Source: Amyelois transitella
Lineage: Eukaryota > Arthropoda > Insecta > Lepidoptera > Pyralidae
Reading direction: 5' to 3'
DNA length: 64,000 nt
Assembly (NCBI RefSeq): GCF_032362555.1
Contig: NC_083516.1
Coordinates: 6,721,001-6,785,000 of the forward strand
Every line of letters begins with the position of its first letter. The stretch's first letter is position 1. Under the pieces are notes generated by a model. It was given only the letters and a program-made list of their open reading frames with translations. It was not told the DNA's origin and made no database searches. Positions 24,639-36,420 of this stretch are shown piece by piece. Position numbers and translations under genes: made by a program.

Positions 24639-26987
24639 TCACCACGACCATTTCGGTTGAAATTTGGTAAACGCCCAAGTATCTGGTAGACCGATATGTG
24701 TTCTGTTTTTGTAATCGCTAGTGGACCACTGGAAAGGTTTGACGGCATTTCTGTTCAAGATCTCCAGGCTTTCCTGTTCGGCTTCTTCTATCTGTTGGAG
24801 TACCAGGTTCTTGATCTGGAGACCATCGATGTTTGGCTTGTTGTCGAACTGGTGCGTGTATATCGGTGCTATGTTACCCTTGTTCAGTTTGGTGTTGTTG
24901 ACTTGTGACACCTCTGTATATGGCGGGCCAGCCACTGCGGCGAAGTTAACAGATGTTTCGTTAATTTCTCCTGCAAAAAAAGCTATTTATAATTAAAGTA
25001 TTTTTGTATGTAATTTTAAATTTTATGTTTGACATTGCTGAGTAAAATGAAAAATAAAAAACCAACATTAAACTATTGCAGAGAGTCCAGTAGCATTCGT
25101 TCTATAAAAACAGTAGTGTAAAACCATTTCTGTCGCTTTATGGTGTTAATCATAATGCTATCTCATATAGGTATACTCACAAATCTATATTATTAGTTTG
25201 GTCTTACCGTAAACGACTTTCGTGTCAATAATTCCATACGCTTCCCGGTTGTGTTGGACTATATCACCGCGGACGCCAAGCATAGACCAGTAACCCTCTT
25301 CCTCCACCAGGCACACCAGCCCAGAACAATCGGAGGTTCCATTGCTAGCTCTATTTATAGCCGTCACGTTGTTCTGCCTCATCAGTTTAATGATGCTGTC
25401 CAAAGAGGTTGCGTTTTTATATCCTCGCTTAAACATAAGAGCCCGGGGAGAATCAGTCGAGGAAAATATATTGCCGAACTTCTCTTCCATCCATGTGATG
25501 TGAACTGCGGTTGCGACATCCTGAAATGAAGGTAATATTAATTAAGGGGGTCTGTTTGCAGTAAAGTGGATGGTCAGTCCGTCAGTCAACGTTGTTGTTG
25601 TCAAAGTCTTGAACGTTGGTGTAAATCAGTAAGCGAGTGACAATGAATACATTATGTTGATTATGCTGTTGAAGTTTAGTGGAACCTGTCCAAATAGTTG
25701 AGAATGCAACCCCGAATACGCTATGACGAGAGAGAGAATATGGTGTAATTAATTTGAACAAATGAAACACTGTTCGGTATAGTAATTTTACATGATTAGC
25801 GGGAGCGATGATTCGGCTCGACCGCCATTAAAGGGAAGATCTTCCGCCAGGCTATGTTCCGCCTGGGGAACTTCGGCTCCGACGATGTTCTCAAAAGTTT
25901 TACATATTTAATATGACGATAACTTTTTACTTTATGAACTTACTTTGAAGAAAGGAAGTCCATATGAAGCCCAGTAATGCTGGTCTAACAGGACATCAGA
26001 AATGTCGGCGGAGTGCGTCAGCCCAGGAATCTGTTCGATGAGGTACAGAAGACCTTTGCCACGACTGTTGTTGCGATACGACACGAAATGCTTCACACCG
26101 CTGAAACAGATAATTCTATTTTAAGAATTTATGGTATACTTCCAAATATACTAGCAGCCGGTAAAAGTAATACTAGCTACACCAATAGCTCACAATGTTA
26201 TCTTTTCCTTCTTATGAAAAAGGAGTCAGATTTACGGATATTTCACCACTTAACATTAGAGTTAATGACGCACAACGCAACGCAACCACGCAGATTACAG
26301 ATATTGAATTAACGGCTATATCATTCCTTTCAAATCACGAAATTTAGGGCACAGATTTTTACACAAAAGATTTTCGTCCGATCTGTGCAACCTTTGCAGG
26401 GGAATCTTACTTAGGTTCACGGAAAATTTTAAAGTACCAGTTACAAATCTACTTACTTTATTTCACTCTCCAGTTGTGCTATGTGCTCGTAATGTAAGTT
26501 TAGTTGTCTATGTGGGGGTGTGACGTCATGCTGGCTAGTGAACTTGCTGTAATCAAGGACTAGCCACTGCTTTGCGGCAGTGCCAGAGTTGCTGCTGGCT
26601 AAGACGCGGCCCCAACTGCTGGCATTCACCGCGAGGTGGTTGGCGGCGAAGATGCGAGGGCTAGCTGGTATCTGCAAATTAAATAAATAATAATAAATAA
26701 TAAATTTTTTTTAAATAAATAATAAATTTTATTTAGGTAAATTGTGTTTACAATTTTTAAACAGGTGTTGAAGCCTACTTTTAAGTTATGGAATACTTGT
26801 ACCAGTAGACTCCGTTCTTCCGTATCAATTAATGTTTAATTTACCTAAGGTGAACCAGATATAGTAAGGGTCAAATTGAACAGAACAAAAGCAAAAAGAA
26901 CAAAATTAAATTACATATCAACATAAGTGAGCGGGCGCGCGCGCCTGCTAGTGTGTGTGTGTGTGTGTGTGGTGTGTGTGAGTGTGT

Positions 26988-27042
<55 letters not shown>

Positions 27043-30000
27043 TTGTGTGTGCGCGTGTGTGTGTAGTGTGTACGTTTATTTGTGTATTTAACCAGAAATA
27101 AAACTCTCCACATCATCGTAGGTGAGCTTTTGGAGCCAAGAGGATATTATCGATTTGCATTCATGGGATGATTTATTATACAATTTTAATTCTTTATTTA
27201 TTTTGTTGTACATTTCAGCAGAGCGAATATTATACTGAATTCTCGCAAAACTAGTCTTAGAAAATGGAACTACAGCTGGGTTTTGTCTTCTTCTATTTAA
27301 AATTTGGGGGTTGAAGGGTAAATGTTTATGTTTTTTTAATGTCATTTGAAGTAAATATAATTTTCTAATTGTTAGTAAATCACAGGTTTCATACAGAGAA
27401 GTAGTGGAAAAGGTTCTTTCTTTAAAATACATAACCTTCAAAAGCGTGCGTTGGGACCTTTCGACCTCCAGAAATTTTGTTTTGTAGGCACCACCCCAGA
27501 CCGGAATACAATAAACAATTATAGATTGTACAAGACAAACATAAATTTTATTAAGAAGTGTTGGTGTAACTATATTTCTAAGGGTCTTGAACATCCACAT
27601 AAATTTACGTAACCTTCCCGACAGTTGTTCAATTTGAGGATACCATGAGAGATTTTGATCCACCATTACACCAAGATATTTAGTATAATTTAGTTTGGTA
27701 ATGGAGGGGCAGATACAATTTAGAGCTTCGTTACATGTGTGGATTTTTATATCAAAATCATCAGGTGGTTGGGTATTGTTGTATATGCTGAAGCATATGT
27801 AGTTTGTTTTCGATGTGTTCAAGGTAAGTAGATTGTTTTTTAACCACTTAGCTACCTGGGCCATGCCATATTCAGCATTTTTACCGGCGGTTTCCCAGTT
27901 AGGACCTGTGAACACAATTGCAGTGTCATCAGCATAAGATACAATGTTCGCATTTTGCAAGGTCATGTTGCACAGGTCATTTATGTAAATGAGAAAAAGG
28001 GTTGGGCCCAGCACGCTTCCTTGCGGAACACCATAAGACACGTTTATTCCCTCGCTAATGTACTCACCCAGTTTTACTTTTTGAACCCGGTCTGATAGAT
28101 AATCTCTGAAGATATTTAGTTGTTGTCCTCTCACGCCAATTTTTCCTAATTTAGTCAGCAGGATAGAAATAGAGACGGTGTCGAATGCTTTTTTCAGGTC
28201 TATAAAGCATGTTAAACATTTAATGCCCTTGTTTACATTTTCAACTATAGTTTCAGTTAGGGAAGTTACAGCATCTTCAGTGGAAATTCCCTTCCTGAAA
28301 CCAAACTGTGAGGCTGCTAATAGATTATTTGCATCAAGATAATTTAAGAGTCGTATATTTAACAATTTTTCTATGATTTTTGCCAGGACTGTTATTACTG
28401 AGATAGGCCTGTAATTGCTGACATCGTCTCCATTTCCACCTTTGTATATTGGAGTGATAATGGATTCTTTGAGAACTGAGGGGAAAACACCTTTTTCAAA
28501 ACAAAGATTAACTAGATGGACTATAACAGGCACAATGTCATCCTTTATATATTTAATGTAACGAGTTGAAATATTGTCCCACCCAGGCGCACTCTCCAGT
28601 TTCAGGTTACGGATAATAGAATCAACTTCCTCACAATCAGTTTTTAACAATACAAATGATTGGGGTTGACTGGGAAGGCTGTGAAGATATGCACAGGTAT
28701 CTTTTTTGGTTGTTGTAGATTGAATTTCCTCAGCAAGTTGATTGCCGATTTTGGCAAAATAGTAATTAATATAGTTTGCTGATTCAAGAGGCGTTGGTTT
28801 CAGATCTATCAATTCCTGTTTAGTTCCTTTAGTCTTATTAGTGTAGGTTAATGATTTAATATTATTCCAGAGCATTTTATTGTTTTTTATTGCATTATTT
28901 ATTAAATTTCTTTCAAAGTCTCGTTTTGTTCTTTTAATAACGTTATTAACAAAATTTCTGTATCTCGTATAAGTTATTTTTTTAATATTATTTTCTGGAT
29001 CCCTACGTGATTCTATTTGTAGTTTGTTTCGGTTTTGTATGATTGATTTGATTAATTTGAATTAATTTGAAATTGATTATTTATAAATGAAAATGCTACA
29101 AGTGTTTTATTATTTGTTCGCAGGGACTATGCAAACCAGAAGAAGCAGATGAACAGATTATTATAAAAGATAAAATACAATAAAGATTTATTTGCTTTTA
29201 GACGAGCATAGCATGATAGACCTATATTAAAAAGCAACTTAAGGACAACAGCACTATTTACTGGTGAATTAAAACCTCAGGCAAAGGAGAAGGGTAGGAA
29301 TCTGACCGTAAAATCTTTGTCAAAGCAGCAGCAGCAGAGCAGTTAAAACTGCCACTCGAAGGTAATCATTGTGTGCCCCGGGAATAAAAGACAACATTTG
29401 AAATAATTATACTCACTTGTTCGGTAATATTGACTTCTTTCCATAGTTTATCGTTGAAATTTCTCAGGGGAGTACCGGTAACAGCCAATCTATGATCTTC
29501 TCCTCGAATTAGGTAGAATTCGTCCTGACTGGTGATCGATCCAGGGTACCCAGAGAAGTCTACCATTTTTCCAGGTATGATAGAAGTGTCCTTGGAAGTT
29601 AAGTGGTAGTTCAGCTTGTATCTCTTGAGTATCCGCGTCATAGATGAGTAACTATAACAAGAGTTATTTTTAAACCCAGTTGCAAATAAATATATTTGGA
29701 ATGAAATCATAGCTGTAAAGAGTTAGTAGTTATAAATTAGGTTTGAGATAGGTATATATTTAACTCTTTCGAATACCATGAATTTGATGGTGACAAAGAC
29801 TGTTGTCTCTTGAGGACAGGAATAATAAGCGATGGTTATAAAGTTATCCACTTAGAAATATGTATTTAAAAGAACTAACAATACTCTTGGCAGTAAAGTA
29901 AGTACATATTTGTCTTACCTTCCAGCCTTATTTTGAGCTAAAAAGAGTTTCTTGGTTGGTATTCCATTCGCAGACGTTTCGTTTGCTATTCTCACAAAAG

Positions 30001-33000
30001 CAGTTGACAAATCCGGTACAGCTTGGATATAAGAATCTTCTAGAGTGATATTTAAAATGCGTTGGATTTCAGTGACTTCAGCCATAGAATTTAACCAGTA
30101 AAGATCGGATATATCGGTATCATATTCATTCATGCTTCTTTCTACTCCATGTTTCCAGCCAGTGAATATGCCATTGATTTGAGTATAATATAAGGATATC
30201 TGTAAAAAAAATAATTATATTACATTTTACAAGTTCTTAATAAACATGTTTGTAGATGTTGTTTGAATATAATATTAATAAAACATACAGATCAACCGAA
30301 TTCAGGGCGATTGTGATTGGGAATGTTGAAAGTCGTGTTGAAGGCACTTTGATCAAGTCCGGGACGTCCAGGGAAAAGGGCAAGTCAAGCGTTACCCACC
30401 GACCACCTTGCATGAAGGAAGTTATGAATGTGAAGCTGAATGTGGATGTTGCGAAAGAACTACGCTGGGATCGTGGAAAGTGGAAAGATGTAGACTCTAC
30501 CTGAAGTGAAGTCCACCAGTTTTGTAAAGAGGCCGAATAAATTAGTATAGTAGGTACCAACCTGATGCCACAGGGGGTCCGTACTGCTCCGGTCAGCGGC
30601 ATAGCTCTTCCACTTGTCCACAGACTTATCCAGGGTGTCTTTCAGCTTGTTGCACTGCTTCTCCAACGGAGTGCCTTCACACTTAGCCCGGATGGTGTTC
30701 TCCAGGTGTTTGTGGATGAGGGACCAGGTCAGCGCACCTTCTACTATACCGGCAGCGTAAGCTTGGATTTCGTCTGGATAAGAACCTTCAGTTTCTACTT
30801 CTAAGAGCGACCATCTGGGGATAATCAAATTTTGGTGTAAAGCTAAATATATACTATGTTTATTATCTATATTATACTAAAACTGAAAATTCTCGTAATG
30901 TATGTGGACATGTGTATTCTATCATGTTAGTAGGTAATTAGTCGATAATTTTTGAATTATTGCTATTTCTAAACTTTGTCGACTTCCCTAGTTAGAGGTA
31001 TCTAACGTAATTTTGGTAAGACCCAAGGTAGTTAAATATTGATATTATTACTACGTGACACTGAGGCGACCTAGCTTCGCCCATGTTTTGATAAAGTTAG
31101 TGATAAAAAGGTGCAAATACTCAATTTCGTGATTTAACAATACAGGGTCAAACACTGTTTCTAATTTTAGTTATCATAGAATGGGTCGAGGTTGTATAAA
31201 AAAATTCCCTTAAAAAGACATCAACAAGTAAATTTTTTAAGAAACATCTAATTAAAATTATTCATATTTAAAATCCGTTCAATTTTTAAAATCAAAATTT
31301 ATGAAGGTTTTTTATTTTAATTCTACACAAATACTTACCCTGTTGTATCGATATCCATTCTAAAATATGCCCTGGCGACTCCTCTCTGTATTTGCGACAG
31401 TTCGTTACTTTGGCCCCAAAACTCGATGCTGTATCCAGTTTTCTCGTTATAAAACACTGTGGCCGCGTAGTTTCCATCCTCTTGGCTCCTGCAATCGTAA
31501 AAGGTTAAGTGCTTAGTACCTACTGTTATTGCAAACTAGCTTTCCGCCCGCGGCTTCGCCCACGTGTAATTCGGTTATATATAGCGTTTTTTAATGATCT
31601 CGACAGGGCTTTTTCTTCCACAGGCTGAAATCTTGTTACAACTGGAATTAAATATAGCCTGTGTTACTCAGGGATGATGTAGCTTTCTAATGGTGAATGT
31701 TTGAAATCGATTCAGTAGTTTCGGAGTTTATCGATTACATGTGTAAACAAACAAACATTTAAAAAAATAGATTGTTCCTCTTTATAATATTAGTATACAT
31801 ACAAATCTATATAGAAAAAGTAAAGCGAGACAAAATCATCGTCTCAAAAGAAAAAAAAAACAGGATTTATAGGACGAAGAGGCCTTACAGGATTTCCTTC
31901 TGTTTAAGTATTTGCGTCTGATAGTCATCATCCCATGTGAATGAGCTGATGATGGAAGGTACAACTCCTCAACGGTTAGGAGTTGAAAGAAAATTCTTAC
32001 GAAGTTATACGTACATGTGAGGCTATTAGGTTGACCTGATAATAAAAAGTAAATCTCATTAACGTTAAGAATTTAGGTGAAAATGGATGCGGACAAATTT
32101 CGTCTCTTCACTTGTTTCCTTTTAGCTGTTTGTATGGGTAGTGTTAACACAAAATAGGGATTTAAAGGCGTGATGTTATTAATGTTATGCATGTATGTAC
32201 ATAATTATGTATGTTATTATGTATGTTAAAGAGACGACTGAAAGTTGTCATACAAAGTCTTTTTTTTTTAAGGATGGGAAATCATCAAATGACCTCTCCC
32301 GCTCTGGGTGGAACGGAAGGGAGTGTCAGACTTTTACTGACTAAAACCCACCTCGTTCCTTCAGTTGCCCTTTGCGTTCCGGGGCCACGGTATCTCGTTA
32401 GAACTTTCCCGCAGCCCCGGCTCAGTTTATCCCGTTTCCCCCCCTTGGAGGTTGACATTTCAAAAATCCCTTCTTAGTGCTCACTTATGTTACTAAAGGA
32501 ACCTCTGTTCAAAATCTCAGACTCCTATACCGAGCGGTTTCGGCTGTGCGTTAATAAATCAGTCACCCAATCGCACCCCCTAAATCACGATTGGAGGGAA
32601 GTTTGAAAAAACTTATAATGTCAAACATATTTACTTGCCTATGTACGTGTTCATGCCAAGTTTCAAGTTTATAAACCCAAGGAATAAGATTTTTCATAGA
32701 AACGTTTTTACCCCTTTTCCCCCCCTTGGGGGTTGAATTTCCAAAAATCCTTTCTTAGTGCTCCCCTACATATCCCAAGGAACCTACATTCCAAATTTCA
32801 GCTGTCTACGACCAGTAGTTTCGACTGTGCGTTGTCTGTCAGTCAGTCACTCAGTAACGGAAGAGTTTTATATATATAGATATTCCATTATCTCGAAGCA
32901 AATATTATATTTTGGAGGCCCGCCAACAAATAAAGTAAATCCCTAAAATGTTAACAACGTCATTGGCTCAAATACAACGATAAGTTTTGTAGTTGGCATC

Positions 33001-33488
33001 AAAAATATTTACTTGTTCTTCAGTAGGTACAGTTACTTCAGTGAAAACTCTGAAATTGGTCCAACTTCTACCTTTGTTATCTTGTAGGTACCTTCTTCTC
33101 TCTGTATATGCCGGTTGACTGGATGAGTTGGGATAAGACCGTCGTTGCAATATTTTTTTATATGCGTTCTTTTATATTTTATTTCAAGCAGTAAAATTAC
33201 AACATCCAATTTTATACTCTTGAAATATTATTGCTGAAAATTCTGACTTGGATGCTGTGCCGACTCCGAGGAGAACCAGGGGTCCATCCACAACCACGAT
33301 GCGGGAGTTAAATCAATCAAATTATTAATGTGCTTAGCATTATAAACGTAAATAAAAAAAAATTCTTACCTTTCCATTTGTCCAAAGAACAGCGCCAAGA
33401 TGGCCAGGATGCCAAGCAAGCCGAGGATGTAGGAGCTGATCTTGGTCTGCATCCAAGAGGCACCAACCACTTTCAGTATCTTGCTCAT
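24639..33488 (-). CDS. lama: Phospholipase B-like protein, lamina ancestor (lama) type
   Basis: Member of the phospholipase B-like (PLBD) Ntn-hydrolase-fold family, normally lysosomal or secreted. Nine coding exons join in phase: 33488-33370 (exon extends to 33743 as 5' UTR), 31488-31339, 30814-30562, 30199-29919, 29651-29417, 26671-26457, 26100-25944, 25520-25208, 24970-24639, giving 684 aa versus roughly 560-590 in known PLBDs. Visible: N-terminal hydrophobic anchor (~19-36) after MSKILKVVGASWM; IEFWGQSNELSQIQRGVARA; IQAYAAGIVEGALTW; TRILKRYKLNYHLT; VDFSGYPGSITSQDEFYLI; YWASYGLPFF; PFQWSTSDY near the end. Where vertebrate PLBDs have the Cys nucleophile this protein reads PDLSTAFVRI (Ser239), and the downstream His-containing motif reads LAQNKAG, so catalysis is doubtful. 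About 57 residues (593-652) look inserted before PFQWS. Large introns hold a LINE, Helitron-like elements and a (TG)n tract. Confidence 0.92.
25800..25900. other. GC-rich island in PLB-like intron
   Basis: About 95 bp of GC-rich sequence (GCGGGAGCGATGATTCGGC...CCGACGATGTTCTC) in the intron between exons 8 and 7. The minus frame is open for about 33 codons, but it is not needed for the gene, whose exons join in phase without it. Possibly a TE fragment; not identified. Confidence 0.3.
26935..27075. repeat. (TG)n microsatellite
   Basis: Long GT/TG tract with minor interruptions (GGTG, TATG, GCGCG) directly downstream of the LINE stop codon, on its 3' side. The minus ORF encoding poly-His/Thr here is an artefact of the repeat. 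Confidence 0.95.
27088..29060 (-). mobile_element. 5'-truncated Jockey-superfamily LINE with open reverse transcriptase frame
   Basis: Non-LTR retrotransposon ORF2 lacking its endonuclease domain. From the first ATG (28875) it gives 595 aa ending TAA at 27090-27088, and the frame stays open upstream to about 29062, covering the linker. RT motifs (numbered from that ATG): NYRPISV (154-160), FGFRKG (191-196), motif A FIDLKKAFD (224-232), motif B GVPQGSVLGP (282-291), motif C YADD (314-317), followed by thumb/C-terminal sequence. No stop or frameshift interrupts it, pointing to a recent insertion or a low substitution load. It lies in the intron between exons 5 and 6 of the PLB-like gene, in the same orientation, and its 3' side runs into a (CA)n/(TG)n tract. 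Clade within the superfamily not determined. Confidence 0.93.
30290..30505 (+). repeat. RTE-like LINE 3' fragment in PLB-like intron
   Basis: Contains GACCACCTTGCATGAAGGAAGTTATGAATGTG, then GGATCGTGGAAAGTGGAAAGATGTAGACTCTACC, the same words as in the 3' coding end of the element at 62270-62880. Antisense to the host gene, inside the short intron 30200-30561. The apparent long ORFs overlapping it are readthrough. Confidence 0.65.
31536..31797 (-). mobile_element. Helitron-like element in PLB-like intron
   Basis: Read on the minus strand it begins near ATACTAATATTATAAAGAGG and ends GGCGAAGCCGCGGGCGGAAAGCTAG, followed by T. The GC-rich hairpin near the CTAG end and insertion beside T fit a small non-autonomous Helitron-like (Lep1-type) element. 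Inside intron 1 of the PLB-like gene, same orientation. Confidence 0.6.
32250..32880 (-). mobile_element. Composite repeat with Helitron-like 5' end
   Basis: The right end on the minus strand is A|TCTATATATATAAAA, the same 5' end as the element at 40188-40956. Internally the unit CCCCCCTTGGRGGTTGA..TTTC..AAAAATCC.TTCTTAGTGCTC occurs twice (about 32435 and 32720). The left part (GATGGGAAATCATCAAATGACCTCTCCCGC) looks like a different dispersed repeat, so this is probably chimeric. No CTAG end was found. Confidence 0.5.
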
Positions 33489-33743
33489 TTTGATTATGCT
33501 CTTTTAATTATATTAATAAAAATAAACTATAAGATGAAGAAGATGTTAAGGAATTTAATAATAATGAAGTGACAGAGTGAGTATATGACTTTTTCTAGGG
33601 GAAGAGCGCGCATCAAAGATGCGGAGTGGCGCGTTCAATGCGGCGCGAAGACTCCGGCGGGCGAGGGGACCGGCATTGGAGTCGGGTTCAGCGATACTTG
33701 AGGTGTCTTTCACACCTATCTCTTTTTTATTTGTCTTTGTACC
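33489..33743 (-). other. 5' UTR part of PLB-like exon 1
   Basis: A good acceptor (TTGTTTCAG, AG at 33745-33744) precedes a block running without a splice donor to the ATG at 33488. The first coding exon therefore likely begins at 33743 with about 255 nt of leader, implying at least one further upstream non-coding exon. The ORF MLAPHTY... in another frame here is not the product. Confidence 0.6.
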
Positions 33744-34435
33744 CTGAAACAAAGTAAAAAATAGATAAGTATGTGGGGCAAGCACTTGAAATCAAGAATA
33801 TGGATTGATTACACCTAGTAGGTACACCAAAAACTTTAAGAAAAAATTAACAGCCAAATTTAAGCCAATAAGACCTTGAAGTCTTGTATGAGAAACAAAA
33901 AGGTATTAGAAGTTTGAGAAGATTGATATAGTAATTGCTTAATAGATTGATATACATATAATTCGGCTTTTAGGCGGACCCCGGAGCCCGAAACACTTGT
34001 GTGGAGGGTGCAACCGGGAACACGCAGAGATGAGAGAGAGTAATTCAGCTTTTAAAGTAGTATGCACTTAATAAACAATTGAATTAAAATTAACTTGAAA
34101 TGTCTTTTGTGCCCCACTATTTTGTTAGATTTAGATAAATCAGGGCTTTACTTAGGTATAGCTTCTGAACCTTGGTTTCCCGGGAAATTCTCCCTTAGCG
34201 GATGCCTACGTCAGGATAGCTATCTGTGTACCAAATTCAACAATATAGGTACACACGGATATAGTTTTGCCTGTGAGTTCATAGATATTTTGGACACATT
34301 ATCTTTACAAAAATCTTTTAAGATCACAATCCCAACTAATTTAAAATGCAAAAGTAAGTTTTACCTTTTCACGTGTTATCTACGGAACTATTCCCTTGAA
34401 ATTTCGCGTATGTATAATTAAGAGTATGAAGAAGG

Positions 34436-34554
34436 TAAGGTAATGTACCTTTTATCCCAGGGAAAACTAAGGTTCCCGAAGCATATGCGAAAAACCTGTA
34501 TTGTTTTGTAAGCGGTGCTAAAATCGCGCGGGCGAAGCTGCGGGTAAAAGCTAG
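34436..34554 (+). mobile_element. Helitron-like 3' end fragment
   Basis: Reads ...TTTATCCCAGGGAAAACTAAGGTTCCCG...GGTGCTAAAATCGCGCGGGCGAAGCTGCGGGTAAAAGCTAG|T with CTAG at 34551-34554. Same family as the ends at 10123, 56216 and 60999. A separate reverse-orientation piece of a related element lies at about 34190-34230 (CTTAGCGGATGCCTACGTC). Confidence 0.6.
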
Positions 34555-35582
34555 TAAGTAAAATAATGCATTTAAAACCACCACGTACATTAATAACAGG
34601 AAAGAAGATGATTGTATATTACCTATCTTTATAAATAAATAAAAAATAGTCATCTGATGTATCAGTCGTGACTCGCACATACGAATATTTGTGTCTAACG
34701 AATTCTATTTTAAACCTACTTACAAGATATATACTAAAGTGAAATATTAATTCACTAAGCATTGGTCATAACACAAAATTTCCACTGATAGGAAAATTCA
34801 GCCACTTAAAACAGAATGGAGACATTTAGTTTTGATAGCTATCACTGACAATGTTCCGTTCGAGAGTTCTTTAGAATACTAGAAAGCAACCATCGGTAGT
34901 CAGGTAGGTCCTTTTTATCATAATATCAATAAAAGATACACCGATGTATACGAATGAGCTCTCGCGTTATCATCGACTTGTAAGCAATCACCTAACATAT
35001 AGCAAATAGTATCAAATACGAAGTTATATGTTGTTTATTATTAGAATTTATTATGTTATTGGAAATGGAATTATACTTTCGGTGATATTTACCAAGCTAT
35101 GGTTGTATGAATCATCATAATCAAGTAAATAATTTTTGCATTTGTCGGTGACTAAGAGATAACGTTTAGCCTAAGTATTAAGTTAAAGTTTTTGAATCAC
35201 AACCTAGCTTTCATTATTATTTTTATATTGTTACTATATTTATGTTTATCAACAAACGGATATTTTTTTCATGCCCCATGCAAAAGCTAGTCTCCCAAAT
35301 ATTTGTCACGTCAAAAAACTAAACGTTCTCAGCCTACTAAGTAATATTTTGCCTGGGCCGTATAGGATATCCTATACAATAGGCAGGCTGCATCTTACTG
35401 AAATCAAACACTTAAGTACCTGCCTATACAAGACACTACAATACACGTGGACTCCATCTGATGGCTTTAAAAACGTTAGATTACATGCTGGTCTTGAAGC
35501 GAAAAAAAAAATCATAAATGTGTATGCCAACTGCTTCTCTTCTGTGCAGATTGTACAAGTCAATCAATAAAGTCTTATAAAC

Positions 35583-35690
35583 CTGGGATTCTTCTGATTA
35601 GCCGATGGGCTAGCAACCGGTAACTATCCGTCTATTCAAGATTGTTGGCATTGTCTACCCCGTAAGATTAAAGGAATCCAAAGTATGTAA
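35583..35690 (+). repeat. Repeat A fragment
   Basis: Contains CCTGGGATTCTTCTGATTAGCCGATGGGCTAGCAACC, then TTGGCATTGTCTACCCCGTAAG; diverged and internally deleted. Confidence 0.6.
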
Positions 35691-36117
35691 AAGTATTCCA
35701 AATATATGGCTTAGGGTGGTGTGAGGACCTGAAGTCAATATCCCAGTTTACTTTTAAGTCTTCCATAGGCAAAATGCATAAGTATCTCACTATATATACA
35801 CATCCAACCAATGTCAAAAACATTTAGTACTGTGGTAATGTTTGTTGAGAAAACCCATAGTCAAAACATTTTGCCAGTAGCTTTCGTTAACAATGGACAA
35901 TAATGCGTACTTGTTTGAGTTCGACTGGACACTATAAATTGTTAGCCATACGCATAAATTGTTGCATTGTAGGAGATCTAAGTTGAATGCGTTTATATGA
36001 CCAATGGACCATGACCAATTGACCGCTAATATTAAACTGCGAAATACTATTTCTTACGCTTTCACGCCTAAACCTTGGGAACGATAGCTTCACCTTGAGC
36101 AAAAATAATATTTTTTA

Positions 36118-36420
36118 CTGGATGTGTAAAAGGCCACTAAGGAAATAGGAGCACCCATCTAGTGCAAGCTTAATAAATGCTACTTCGAATAAACGTACCT
36201 TTCGTGAGCCAGCTGCTTTACCCTGCAGATTTTAAAAGTCAATCTAGTAAATGGCTAATTAACTTAGAACTCTTCTTTTAGGCGATGGGATAACAACTGT
36301 CACTATTTGAATATCATTCCATCATTGAGTCATACAACTGGCCGTGACCTTTCAGTCTTTTCGAAACTGTTGGCTTTGTTTACCTCGTTAGGGATAAAGA
36401 CGTGATTATATGTTTGTATG
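36118..36420 (+). repeat. Repeat A long variant
   Basis: Forward copy with GTGTAAAAGGCCACTAAGG, an extra internal segment (GTGCAAGCTT...CTGCAGATTTTAAAAGTCAATC, partly shared with 35520-35570 and 55555-55600), then TTAGGCGATGGGATAACAACTG and the tail AGACGTGATTATATG. Shows that Repeat A exists in at least two length forms. Confidence 0.6.

Noticed and set aside
26871..27116. His/Thr-rich protein on the minus strand
   Set aside because: It is a translation of the (TG)n microsatellite.
33555..33785. 76-codon minus ORF as an N-terminus of the PLB-like protein
   Set aside because: It is in a different frame from MSKILKVVGASW and overlaps the leader; the downstream ATG gives the expected N-terminal anchor.
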